A stretch of DNA of 64,000 bases from contig NZ_CP009454.1 in NCBI RefSeq assembly GCF_000759475.1, positions 3,224,001-3,288,000 on the forward strand. The letters are read 5' to 3'. Both the position numbers and the translations under genes were made by a program. Shown here piece by piece: positions 27,421 through 35,536 of the stretch. Each line of letters begins with the position of its first letter. The stretch's first letter is position 1. Source of the DNA: Pantoea rwandensis. GTDB taxonomy: Bacteria > Pseudomonadota > Gammaproteobacteria > Enterobacterales > Enterobacteriaceae. The notes below the pieces were generated by a model. The model was not told the DNA's origin, did not search any database, and saw only the letters and a list, made by a program, of their open reading frames with translations.

Positions 27421-28494
27421 ATGAAAAAGACAGCTATCGCAATTGCAGTGGCACTGGCTGGCTTCGCTACCGTAGCGCAGGCCGCTCCTAAAGATAACAC
27501 CTGGTACACCGGTGCTAAACTGGGCTGGTCTCAGTATCACGATACTGGTTACTACGGTAACGGTTACGCGAACAATGACGGTCCAACTCACGAATCTCAG
27601 CTTGGCGCTGGTGCATTCCTGGGCTACCAGGCTAACCCATACCTGGGCTTCGAGCTGGGCTACGACTGGTTAGGCCGTATGCCTAACAAAGGCGACCAAG
27701 TTAACGGCGCATTCAAAGCACAAGGCGTTCAGCTGGCAGCTAAACTGAGCTACCCAATCACTGACGATCTGGACGTGTATACCCGTCTGGGCGGCATGGT
27801 ATGGCGTGCAGACTCTAAGCAGGCCAATCTGAACACTGGCGACCGTATCAGCAACCACGACACCGGCGTTTCTCCGCTGGCTGCTGTTGGTGTTGAATAC
27901 GCACTGACCAAAAACTGGGCGACTCGCCTGGACTATCAGTGGGTTAACAACATCGGTGACGCAGGTACCGTTGGTGCGCGTCCAGACAACAGCATGCTGA
28001 GCGTCGGCGTTTCTTACCGTTTCGGTCAGGATGAAGCAGCAGCACCAGTTGTTGCTCCAGCACCTGCTCCAGCGCCAGTTGTTGAAACCAAGCGTTTCAC
28101 TCTGAAGTCTGACGTACTGTTCAACTTCAACAAAGCGACTCTGAAACCAGAAGGCCAGCAGGCTCTGGATCAGCTGTACAGCCAGCTGAGCTCAATGGAT
28201 CCTAAAGACGGTTCTGTTGTAGTACTAGGCTTCACTGACCGTATCGGTTCAGAGCAGTACAACCAGAAACTGTCTGAGAAACGCGCTCAGTCTGTAGTTG
28301 ATTACCTGGTTTCTAAAGGTATCCCTTCTAACAAGATCTCTGCACGCGGTATGGGCAAATCTAACCCAGTGACTGGCAACACCTGTGACAGCGTGAAAGG
28401 CCGTAATGCCCTGATCGACTGCCTGGCGCCAGACCGTCGCGTTGAAATCGACGTGAAAGGTATCAAAGACGTTGTAACTCAGCCACAGGCTTAA
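27421..28494 (+). CDS. ompA: Outer-membrane protein A (OmpA)
   Basis: A 357-residue outer-membrane protein. Signal peptide [21 protein letters not shown] (cleavage after residue 21); eight-strand beta-barrel at about residues 22-200 starting [10 protein letters not shown]; a Pro/Ala hinge ([15 protein letters not shown]); then the OmpA/MotB domain that binds peptidoglycan ([37 protein letters not shown]). It is about 11 residues longer than in E. coli, in the surface loops. Codon use is strongly biased, as expected for a very abundant protein. Followed by a strong terminator. Confidence 0.98.
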   Translation: MKKTAIAIAVALAGFATVAQAAPKDNTWYTGAKLGWSQYHDTGYYGNGYANNDGPTHESQLGAGAFLGYQANPYLGFELGYDWLGRMPNKGDQVNGAFKAQGVQLAAKLSYPITDDLDVYTRLGGMVWRADSKQANLNTGDRISNHDTGVSPLAAVGVEYALTKNWATRLDYQWVNNIGDAGTVGARPDNSMLSVGVSYRFGQDEAAAPVVAPAPAPAPVVETKRFTLKSDVLFNFNKATLKPEGQQALDQLYSQLSSMDPKDGSVVVLGFTDRIGSEQYNQKLSEKRAQSVVDYLVSKGIPSNKISARGMGKSNPVTGNTCDSVKGRNALIDCLAPDRRVEIDVKGIKDVVTQPQA

Positions 28495-28511
28495 GTTATC
28501 ACGCATTAAAA

Positions 28512-28537
28512 AACCCCGCTCTGGCGGGGTTTTTTTT
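28512..28537. terminator. Bidirectional terminator of ompA (and matP)
   Basis: AACCCCGC-TCTG-GCGGGGTT hairpin flanked by an A run on the left and eight T on the right. Confidence 0.94.
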
Positions 28538-28585
28538 ATCTCTTTTCAACTGACTCACAACACCATCATAGTGCACACATCAGCG

Positions 28586-29053
28586 CTATTCGTTCTCTGA
28601 TCCGCCTTTACCCAGAATCGCCTGCAGATCCTGCTTAAGCGTTGACATCTGGCTGGCATACTTCTCTTTGCGCTCGGCATCTTCAATCAACTGCACAATG
28701 GTTTCTGATAGCGTATTGCTGCGACGCTGCGCCAATCCTGCCAGACGCTGCCACACCAGATATTCCAGATCGATCGACTTCTTACGCGTATGCTGATGTT
28801 CCGCATTAAAGTGCCGCTTACGGCGCGCACGAATAGTCTGCTTCAGACGGTTCTCGAGATCGGGGTGAATGTGCTGAGCTATCCATTCCGCTACCTCTAC
28901 TGGACTATTTTCCATCGCCAGTAAGGCATCCACCGCAGCCTGCGCGGCGCTAAGCTCAAGATGACGGGTGATCAATTCACCCTCCCGATGCTTTTTCACC
29001 AGGTATTTCCACTTCCATCCACTTTCAAGATTTTCGAGTTGCTGGTATTTCAT
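28586..29053 (-). CDS. matP: Ter macrodomain organiser MatP
   Basis: A 155-residue DNA-binding protein that binds matS sites in the terminus region, bridges them and displaces MukBEF there. The N-terminal alpha-helical part ([24 protein letters not shown]) and the ribbon-helix-helix segment ([27 protein letters not shown]) match E. coli MatP. I saw no matS-like GTGACRNYGTCAC in this window, consistent with a position outside the Ter domain. ATG 29053 matches the E. coli N-terminus. Divergent from ycbZ. Confidence 0.95.
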   Translation of the reverse strand: MKYQQLENLESGWKWKYLVKKHREGELITRHLELSAAQAAVDALLAMENSPVEVAEWIAQHIHPDLENRLKQTIRARRKRHFNAEHQHTRKKSIDLEYLVWQRLAGLAQRRSNTLSETIVQLIEDAERKEKYASQMSTLKQDLQAILGKGGSENE

Positions 29054-29183
29054 CGGAATCTCATCGTGATCACGTAACAAACTAAGAATAACAGCTTTTT
29101 TCCCGGATGCAGCAAGGAAAAACATGTAGCGGTCATCACATTTCGGGCTGGAACTCCGCAGTGCTTAACAAGGTTGATTCCTG

Positions 29184-29189
29184 TATAAT
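29184..29189 (+). promoter_or_regulatory. -10 element upstream of ycbZ
   Basis: A perfect TATAAT lies about 35 bp before the chosen ycbZ start. No clear -35 is seen 16-18 bp upstream. It marks the probable ycbZ transcript start near 29196. Confidence 0.5.
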
Positions 29190-29223
29190 CGCGCTTTTCC
29201 TAAATCTGACTAATGCGAATATT

Positions 29224-30969
29224 TTGACCAGCACTCAAATTACGTGGCAAGCCCTGCAGCCGGATAGCATCCGCTACCAATCCATTTTCTCAAACGTCTC
29301 ACTGGAAGATAGCGATAGTCTTGCCGCGGTTCAGCCGCGTCTGCTGAATGCGCTGGCGCATTTGCATCATCAAACCTTGGGTTTTCCTCTGTTGCTATTA
29401 CGCAGCCAGGAAAACAGCGATTATCTCGCGTGCATCGCCGAAGCCGCGCAGCGCTTCCAGCCTGAAGAGATCGCGCTGTATGGCGGTGACTATCATGTCA
29501 TGGGCGACACGGTCAGCCTGATGCCGCCCAGCGATGCTAACCGGCCATTCACCAGTCAGGGCGGCGTTCACTTTGCCGACTGGATTGAAGCAGAACAGCT
29601 GTTTGGTTGTGTGCGTCAGTACAAAGATCGTATCCAGCCCGAGCCGGGATTGATTCATCAGGCCAATGGCGGCACTTTAATCCTCTCCGTGAATACGCTA
29701 CTGGCTCAACCACTGCTATGGCTGCGTCTGCGTAAGTGCATCGAGCAGGGTCGCTTTGACTGGTATTCGCAGGACGAACGCCAACCGTTGCCAGTGGCCA
29801 TCCCTTCTCTGCCGCTGCAACTGCGCCTGGTACTTTGTGGCGATCGTGATGCGTTAGCCAGCTTCCAGGAATTGGATGCAGAAGTGCATGAAATGGCACT
29901 GTACAGCGAGTTCGAAGAGAACCTGCAGATCACCGATGAAGAGGACATGACCTTCTGGTGCCAGTGGACGCTCACGCAGGCTGAACAAGCCGGCTTGGAT
30001 CAGCCTGCAGCCGACTTCTGGCCGCTGTTGATCAATGAGGCGGTTCGCTTCACGGGTGATCAAGAAACCCTGCCGCTCTGCCCGCGCTGGTTACGCCGTC
30101 AGCTGCAGGAAACCGCGCTGCACGGTGACGTCATCAATGCTGAAGCATTAAAAGAAGCACTGGAAGCACGCGAATGGCGTGAAAGCTACCTGGCTGACCG
30201 CATGCGTGACGAAATTCTGCTCAATCAGATTATGATTGAAACTGAAGGTGAAGTGGTGGGACAGATTAATGGTCTGTCGGTGGTGGAGTTTCCAGGTCAT
30301 CCGCGTCCGTGGGGCGAGCCGTCGCGTATCACCTGTGTTGTTCATCCAGGTGATGGTGAATTCACTGACGTTGAGCGTAAAGCCGAGCTGGGCGGTAATA
30401 TTCATGCGAAAGGCATGATGATTATGCAAGCTTATCTGATCGCTGAACTTGAACTCGAGCAACAGCTGCCCTTCTCAGCCTCGTTAGTGTTTGAACAATC
30501 CTATTCCGAAGTGGATGGCGATAGCGCCTCACTGGCCGAACTCTGCGCGCTGATTAGCGCACTGGCCAATCAGCCACTGAGCCAGCATATTGCGGTGACC
30601 GGTTCCGTGGACCAATTTGGTAATGTGCAGCCTGTTGGCGGCCTGAATGAAAAAATCGAAGGCTTCTTCAACATTTGCCAGTCACGCGAGCTGACAGGTA
30701 AACAAGGCGTTATTCTGCCAGCCAGCAATGTGCGCCATTTGAGCCTCAGCGAAGCTGTGGTCGATGCGGTGAAGCAAGAGCAATTCCACATCTGGGCAAT
30801 CGAAAGCGTGGATGAAGCGCTACCCTTATTAACCGGTATCGCATGGCAAAGTGAGAGCGGCGAATCACTGCTCAATACCATTCAGGAACGTATTGCACAG
30901 CTGAACCAGCAGGAAATTCGTCATCGTCCGTGGCCATTCCGCTGGCTCAACTGGTTCAACCACAGCTGA
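29224..30969 (+). CDS. ycbZ: Lon-like protease-domain protein YcbZ
   Basis: A 581-residue protein with a degenerate ATPase-like N-terminal region and a C-terminal Lon (S16) protease domain. The catalytic Ser lies in EVDGDSASLAEL and the Lys in VGGLNEKIEGFF, so the Ser-Lys dyad is intact. IHAKGMMIMQAYLIAELE is the typical lead-in. Substrates are unknown. The E. coli N-terminus (MTITKLAWRDLVPD) aligns here with a TTG at 29224 (TTG-ACC-AGC, reading MTSTQITWQALQPD). There is no ATG at that point and no good ribosome site, so this non-ATG start is the main uncertainty. fabA follows. Confidence 0.88.
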   Translation: MTSTQITWQALQPDSIRYQSIFSNVSLEDSDSLAAVQPRLLNALAHLHHQTLGFPLLLLRSQENSDYLACIAEAAQRFQPEEIALYGGDYHVMGDTVSLMPPSDANRPFTSQGGVHFADWIEAEQLFGCVRQYKDRIQPEPGLIHQANGGTLILSVNTLLAQPLLWLRLRKCIEQGRFDWYSQDERQPLPVAIPSLPLQLRLVLCGDRDALASFQELDAEVHEMALYSEFEENLQITDEEDMTFWCQWTLTQAEQAGLDQPAADFWPLLINEAVRFTGDQETLPLCPRWLRRQLQETALHGDVINAEALKEALEAREWRESYLADRMRDEILLNQIMIETEGEVVGQINGLSVVEFPGHPRPWGEPSRITCVVHPGDGEFTDVERKAELGGNIHAKGMMIMQAYLIAELELEQQLPFSASLVFEQSYSEVDGDSASLAELCALISALANQPLSQHIAVTGSVDQFGNVQPVGGLNEKIEGFFNICQSRELTGKQGVILPASNVRHLSLSEAVVDAVKQEQFHIWAIESVDEALPLLTGIAWQSESGESLLNTIQERIAQLNQQEIRHRPWPFRWLNWFNHS

Positions 30970-31036
30970 TTGATTTGCCCAGCGTACAACTGTTCGCTAA
31001 TATTCGGGCTTCACTAAAAGAAGGCATATTGAGAAC

Positions 31037-31555
31037 ATGGTAGATAAACGCGAATCCTATAGCAAAGAAGACCTGGTTGCCTCAGGTCGCGGCGAACTGT
31101 TTGGCGAAAATGGACCGCCGCTTCCCTCTGATAACATGTTGATGATGGACCGCGTGGTCATGATGACCGAAGACGGCGGTAAATTTGACAAAGGTTTTGT
31201 GGAAGCCGAACTGGATATCCGCCCTGACCTGTGGTTCTTCGATTGCCACTTTAAAGGCGATCCGGTCATGCCTGGCTGCCTCGGGCTTGACGCTATGTGG
31301 CAGTTGGTTGGCTTCTACCTCGGCTGGTTAGGCGCTGAAGGTAAAGGCCGCGCACTGGGCGTGGGCGAAGTGAAATTCACCGGTCAGGTACTGCCAACCG
31401 CGAAGAAAGTCACTTATAAAATTCACTTCAAGCGCGTGATCAACCGCAAGCTGGTGATGGGCGTGGCTGATGGTGAAGTCTTCGTTGACGGTAACCTGAT
31501 CTACACCGCGACAGATTTGAAAGTGGGTCTGTTTAAAGACACCTCTGCTTTCTAA
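31037..31555 (+). CDS. fabA: 3-hydroxydecanoyl-ACP dehydratase/isomerase FabA
   Basis: A 172-residue hotdog-fold enzyme that dehydrates 3-hydroxyacyl-ACP and isomerises trans-2- to cis-3-decenoyl-ACP, the branch point to unsaturated fatty acids. The active-site pair is His71 ([15 protein letters not shown]) and Asp85 (LGLDAMWQL). It matches E. coli FabA along its length. The upstream 67 bp keep only a poor resemblance to the E. coli FadR operator. Terminator downstream. Confidence 0.97.
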   Translation: MVDKRESYSKEDLVASGRGELFGENGPPLPSDNMLMMDRVVMMTEDGGKFDKGFVEAELDIRPDLWFFDCHFKGDPVMPGCLGLDAMWQLVGFYLGWLGAEGKGRALGVGEVKFTGQVLPTAKKVTYKIHFKRVINRKLVMGVADGEVFVDGNLIYTATDLKVGLFKDTSAF

Positions 31556-31568
31556 TTCCCCAAACGAA

Positions 31569-31594
31569 AACCTCCGCATTCAGCGGAGGTTTCT
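31569..31594 (+). terminator. Terminator of fabA
   Basis: AACCTCCGC-ATTCA-GCGGAGGTT perfect 9-bp stem followed by TTCTTCCTT. It lies between the convergent fabA and rmf. Confidence 0.85.
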
Positions 31595-31621
31595 TCCTTC
31601 ATTTATGGACATCCGACAGTG

Positions 31622-31789
31622 CTAGGCCACCGCCGACCTGTCCTCCATGGCTTGACGCCAACCTCCCAACCAGTAAGACCGCGCATCGATCATTTGATAA
31701 GGGCATATCTCTTTTGAGCGGCCTGTAATACCCGCTTGATAGCCTCGTGAATGTGCACGTTCCAGGCGGTCTCTTTTCTGTCTCTTCAT
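31622..31789 (-). CDS. rmf: Ribosome modulation factor RMF
   Basis: A 55-residue basic protein that dimerises 70S ribosomes into inactive 100S particles in stationary phase. The reading is MKRQKRDRLERAHSRGYQAG followed by ITGRSKEICPYQ and YWLGGWRQAMED, matching E. coli RMF at the same length. GAGGGA eight bases before ATG 31789 is the ribosome site. A longer open frame on the same strand (31599-31862) is a shadow of this gene. Convergent with fabA and upstream of nothing else, as in E. coli. Confidence 0.96.
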   Translation of the reverse strand: MKRQKRDRLERAHSRGYQAGITGRSKEICPYQMIDARSYWLGGWRQAMEDRSAVA

Positions 31790-31985
31790 GCCTCGATTCC
31801 CTCATTTCAGGTCTGGTGGATTCTGGGTGGAAAGAAAGAGTGGCGATATAATGTTCAACCACAGTAATGTTCTAACCCCAAGCAGAAGAAAGATCAATGC
31901 GCAAAATTCACGCCAATGTCATCAATTTGACGTTAAAACGACATCTATAATTGTCAATTCCGTGTATATCTGGCTGATAAGACGA

Positions 31986-32038
31986 TAAAAAAAGCCCCTG
32001 ATTTGATGTCCGTCACACAACGGCAAATCAGGGACTTA
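31986..32038 (-). terminator. Terminator of the pqiABC operon
   Basis: On the minus strand TCCCTGATTTG pairs with CAAATCAGGGG around an inner hairpin CCGTTGTGTGACGG, followed by TTTTTTT. It lies 20 bp past the pqiC stop. Confidence 0.85.
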
Positions 32039-32058
32039 GCATAAGCATCGAACAAATC

Positions 32059-32625
32059 TTAATTTAGCGAAATGACACTTTTTGCGATTTGTTGTGCCGT
32101 TTGCTGCCAGCCGATAGCCAGAGTGCGCACCAGCGCATCATAGCCATCTTCGTTTTGCGGCAGAGTCAGATTAAAGCCATGTTTGATTAAGCGCCCTTGA
32201 TGTTGCAGGAGCCATTCTCCGCTCACCACTACCTGGCCATCATAGCGACCCTGGAAACCGGTCACATTCACCGTCAAAGTATCATGGCTTTCACCCAGCG
32301 GAGCACTGGCAACAATTCGGCCCGGCAGCGCTTTGCTGAGGTTGCTGATCAATGTCTGTTGTAGTTGTTGATCCAGCGGACTGGCCCACAAGTTATTGGC
32401 AGCAATCACATACTTTACATCGCTGGTTTGATACACCAAACCGTTCCCTGCCATATAATCCGGCACCGACACTTGCTCGACCCAAATCATTGGCTGGTTG
32501 CCGCTGGATGCGCTGTCTACACGCGCGACGTTGCTGCCCGCAGGCAGTTGATAATAGGTGTTTTCGATGGTGCTGCTACAACCTGCCAGGAGTAGCATCG
32601 CACCAATAATCAGCCCTTTTTTCAC
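32059..32625 (-). CDS. pqiC: Intermembrane transport lipoprotein PqiC
   Basis: A 188-residue outer-membrane lipoprotein (formerly YmbA). The lipobox LLAGC puts the lipidated Cys at residue 16. PqiC forms an octamer that docks on the tip of the PqiB syringe and completes a periplasm-spanning lipid path. The start is GTG 32625, inside the GTGA overlap with the pqiB stop, so translation is coupled. Confidence 0.93.
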   Translation of the reverse strand: MKKGLIIGAMLLLAGCSSTIENTYYQLPAGSNVARVDSASSGNQPMIWVEQVSVPDYMAGNGLVYQTSDVKYVIAANNLWASPLDQQLQQTLISNLSKALPGRIVASAPLGESHDTLTVNVTGFQGRYDGQVVVSGEWLLQHQGRLIKHGFNLTLPQNEDGYDALVRTLAIGWQQTAQQIAKSVISLN

Positions 32626-34265
32626 TGTTTCGCCCTCTTTGGCTGGGGATCCTGGCCCGGTTTGGCTTCAAACACCAATGCATTGCTCTTGGTATTGAGC
32701 GTTTTCAGCACCGGCTGCAATTCGCGCAGCACCTGGTCAAGTCGCTGCATGTCTCCCACCAGTTTGTTATAAGCAGGTGAACCCGGCTGCAAGCCTTTCA
32801 TGCTGCGATTCAACTCGCGCAGCGTCTGCTGCATATCTTCTGGCAGCGTTTTCATCGCCGGGCTGGCAGTGATGTGATTGAGGTTATCCAGAGTTTTCTG
32901 CAGTTGCTGCATCGTACGCTGGCTCTCTTTCAGGGTGCCTGTCGCTTCGGTAATCATCGGATTTAATGGCAGACCGTTGATCTTATCCAGCGCTGCCGTC
33001 AGCTTCTGCTGGATCTGACTCAATCCACCACTGACCGTTGGAATCACCTCCAGGCCCGCAATCTCATTTGGACCTTTATACGCCGGTGCGTTGTCATAGA
33101 AGTCCAGATCGATGTACAGCGCACCCGACAAGAGGTTACCGGTTTTCAGCGTGGCGCGCAGACCTCGCTTCTTGCCATCCTGCAGATGCTGCTCAAGGTT
33201 GAAATCTCCGCCCAGACGGCTGATAAAGCGATCCGGTTCGATGCGAATCAATATCGGAACACGATAATCGTTATTCAACGCCTGATTGACACCTGGAATG
33301 GTGTAAGGCACTTGTGAAACGGTACCCAGACGAATGCCGCGGAACTCAACCGGTGCGCCTACCTGCAAGCCACGAATCGAATCGGTAAAGAACAGCAGGA
33401 AATCAGTGTGGGTGGTATACAACGAATCCTGGATGCTGCGCTGATCGTCAAACAGATGGTATTCCGCTTTATTCTCGGCGATCTGCCCCAGCTCCGCGCC
33501 ATCTGGCACATCAAAACTTACACCACCGCTAAACAGCGTAGTCAGTGAACCCATTTCCACCCGCATGCCGGAGGCAGACATGTCGACGGCGATGCCGCTG
33601 TCTTTCCAGAAACGGACGTTGGTAGTGATCAGACGATCGTAAGGGGCGGCGATGAACAGTTGATAGGTCATCATGCGTTTATCGGTATCAAAGGTGCTGG
33701 ATTCAACCGTACCCACGCGATAGCCACGGAACAGCACCGGATCGCCCGCATTTAGCTGTCCGGCCTTTTTACTGTCGAGTGTGATGCGAATGCCTTTGGC
33801 ATCCGGCGGTGCCAGAGGTGGCGCATCCAGCAGTTGATAGTGCTCAGGTTGATCGCCCTTCGTGCCTGGCTGCAATTCAATATAGGCACCCGAAAGTAAT
33901 GTGCCGAGACCGGTAATCCCTTCGCGCCCGATTTGCGGTTTCACCACCCAGAATACGCTGTCGCCATGCAACAGTTTTTCCATACCAGAATTGAGGCGTG
34001 CTTTGATCTCCACATGGTGCAGATCGTCAGTTAATACCGCACTTTCCACTACACCAACATTGACACTGCGGCTCTTAATGGTGGTTTTTCCAGCCTCAAT
34101 ACCTTCAGCGCTTTCGGTGATTAATGTCACCTCAGGGCCCTGATGGCTGAAATGATAAAATAAGATCCAGCCACCAATGAATAGCGTGACGATGGGTACA
34201 ATCCAGACCGGTGACCAGCGTTTAATCTGGTCGACCTTAGCAGTCCCGTGATGGTTGTCCGTCAA
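32622..34265 (-). CDS. pqiB: Intermembrane transport protein PqiB (three MCE domains)
   Basis: A 547-residue single-pass inner-membrane protein whose hexamers form a periplasmic syringe. One N-terminal helix (VWIVPIVTLFIGGWILFYHF, residues ~19-38) is followed by three MCE domains (VTLITESAEGIEAGKT, IRITLDSKKAGQLNAGDPV, LLFFTDSIRGLQVGAPVEF) and a C-terminal helical stalk. The start is TTG 34265 with AGGAG seven bases upstream, overlapping the end of pqiA by 29 bp. Sequence closely matches E. coli PqiB. Confidence 0.94.
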   Translation of the reverse strand: MTDNHHGTAKVDQIKRWSPVWIVPIVTLFIGGWILFYHFSHQGPEVTLITESAEGIEAGKTTIKSRSVNVGVVESAVLTDDLHHVEIKARLNSGMEKLLHGDSVFWVVKPQIGREGITGLGTLLSGAYIELQPGTKGDQPEHYQLLDAPPLAPPDAKGIRITLDSKKAGQLNAGDPVLFRGYRVGTVESSTFDTDKRMMTYQLFIAAPYDRLITTNVRFWKDSGIAVDMSASGMRVEMGSLTTLFSGGVSFDVPDGAELGQIAENKAEYHLFDDQRSIQDSLYTTHTDFLLFFTDSIRGLQVGAPVEFRGIRLGTVSQVPYTIPGVNQALNNDYRVPILIRIEPDRFISRLGGDFNLEQHLQDGKKRGLRATLKTGNLLSGALYIDLDFYDNAPAYKGPNEIAGLEVIPTVSGGLSQIQQKLTAALDKINGLPLNPMITEATGTLKESQRTMQQLQKTLDNLNHITASPAMKTLPEDMQQTLRELNRSMKGLQPGSPAYNKLVGDMQRLDQVLRELQPVLKTLNTKSNALVFEAKPGQDPQPKRAKQ

Positions 34266-35520
34266 GACACGGCTCCTTTCGTTCAGTTTCCCGTAATCGA
34301 TCCCAAATCAGGCGCGGATCAAACGTCATCGCTGCAAACATGGTAAGAATCACCACCATGGCAAACAGTAGCGCGCCTGGCGCAGGGTAAACACTCATCA
34401 GCTGCCCCATCCGCACCAGCGCGGATAACACAGCGATGACAAAAACATCAATCATTGACCAACGGCCAACAAATTCCACCACCTCATACACCACGTGCAT
34501 TTTCTCATCATCACGCTGACCACGACCGCTGGCATGCCAGCATAGCCAGGCAATTGCCAGCATTTTGAGTGAAGGCACCATGATGCTGGCGATAAAGATC
34601 ACCAGCGCCACTGGCCAGGATCCATCGCTCCACAGCAGAATCACCCCGGCCATGATGTTCGAGGGATACTGCGAGCCGAGCGTCTCGGTGACCATAATCG
34701 GCATAATGTTTGAGGGAATGTACAGCATCACCGAGGTGATCAAGAGTGCCAGCGTCCATTGCAAGCTGTGCTTACGTCGCGGTGCAGCGACCACGCCACA
34801 GCGGGGACACTCAGCCTGCCCGACAGATAAGATAGCGGTACAGCAAGGACAACTGCGCAGTCCCTGCTTCAATCCACTGATTCCGGCTTGCGGCACCCTC
34901 GGCAATGCCGGGAGTGGATCAATGCTCTGCCACACCCAGCGCCGATCTACACACTGAAATGCGCGCAGCTGTAATACACAGAATAGACACCACGGCCAGA
35001 AACTGCTGCCAAGGCCAATTTCGCCGTAGGCCATCAGTTTCACAAAGCTCACCAGCACGCCCGCCATAAAGATTTCGGCCATGCCCCAACTGCGTAGCTG
35101 GAATAAAATACGCGCCAGCCCAAGACGCAAGCTGCGTGGCATTCGTACGCGATTCACCAACAGAAGAATGGTGATCATGCAAAACGCGGGAATTCCCTGC
35201 ACGAACAGCAGGAACAGTGTCGCCAGGCTGCGGTAATCTTCTCGGTCCATCACCGAAGGAATATCGAGCAGCGAGATTTGGCTGCTCAGCCCGGCCACAT
35301 GCATATTGATGAAGGGAAACAGATTCGCCAACACCAGCATAAACAGTGCCGCAAAAGCGTACCCGGTGGGACGTTTTCGCGGCTCATGCCAGTTAGCCGT
35401 CAGCGTGGTATGACAACGTGGACAGCGCGCGCGACTGCCCACCGGCACGGCAGGCAGTTTTACGGTTAAATCACACTGTGGACAGAGAATCCACTGATGC
35501 GCCTGATCCGTTGCACACAT
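34237..35520 (-). CDS. pqiA: Intermembrane transport protein PqiA
   Basis: A 427-residue inner-membrane protein, partner of PqiB. Two tandem PqiA domains are each preceded by a CxxC zinc-ribbon pair: CPQCDLTVKLP with CPRCHTT in the N-terminal part, and CPCCTAI with CPRCGVV near residue 225. There are eight membrane segments. In E. coli the operon answers to paraquat via SoxRS. The C-terminal 10-15 residues (KEPCLDGQPSRDC) differ from E. coli and extend into the pqiB start region. Confidence 0.94.
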   Translation of the reverse strand: MCATDQAHQWILCPQCDLTVKLPAVPVGSRARCPRCHTTLTANWHEPRKRPTGYAFAALFMLVLANLFPFINMHVAGLSSQISLLDIPSVMDREDYRSLATLFLLFVQGIPAFCMITILLLVNRVRMPRSLRLGLARILFQLRSWGMAEIFMAGVLVSFVKLMAYGEIGLGSSFWPWCLFCVLQLRAFQCVDRRWVWQSIDPLPALPRVPQAGISGLKQGLRSCPCCTAILSVGQAECPRCGVVAAPRRKHSLQWTLALLITSVMLYIPSNIMPIMVTETLGSQYPSNIMAGVILLWSDGSWPVALVIFIASIMVPSLKMLAIAWLCWHASGRGQRDDEKMHVVYEVVEFVGRWSMIDVFVIAVLSALVRMGQLMSVYPAPGALLFAMVVILTMFAAMTFDPRLIWDRLRETERKEPCLDGQPSRDC

Positions 35521-35536
35521 ACTGACGTCCTCTGTG

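Noticed and set aside
30967..30985. Possible FadR operator upstream of fabA
   Set aside because: Only CTGAT and CAG at the ends recall the E. coli site; the central bases do not match the FadR consensus well enough to report.
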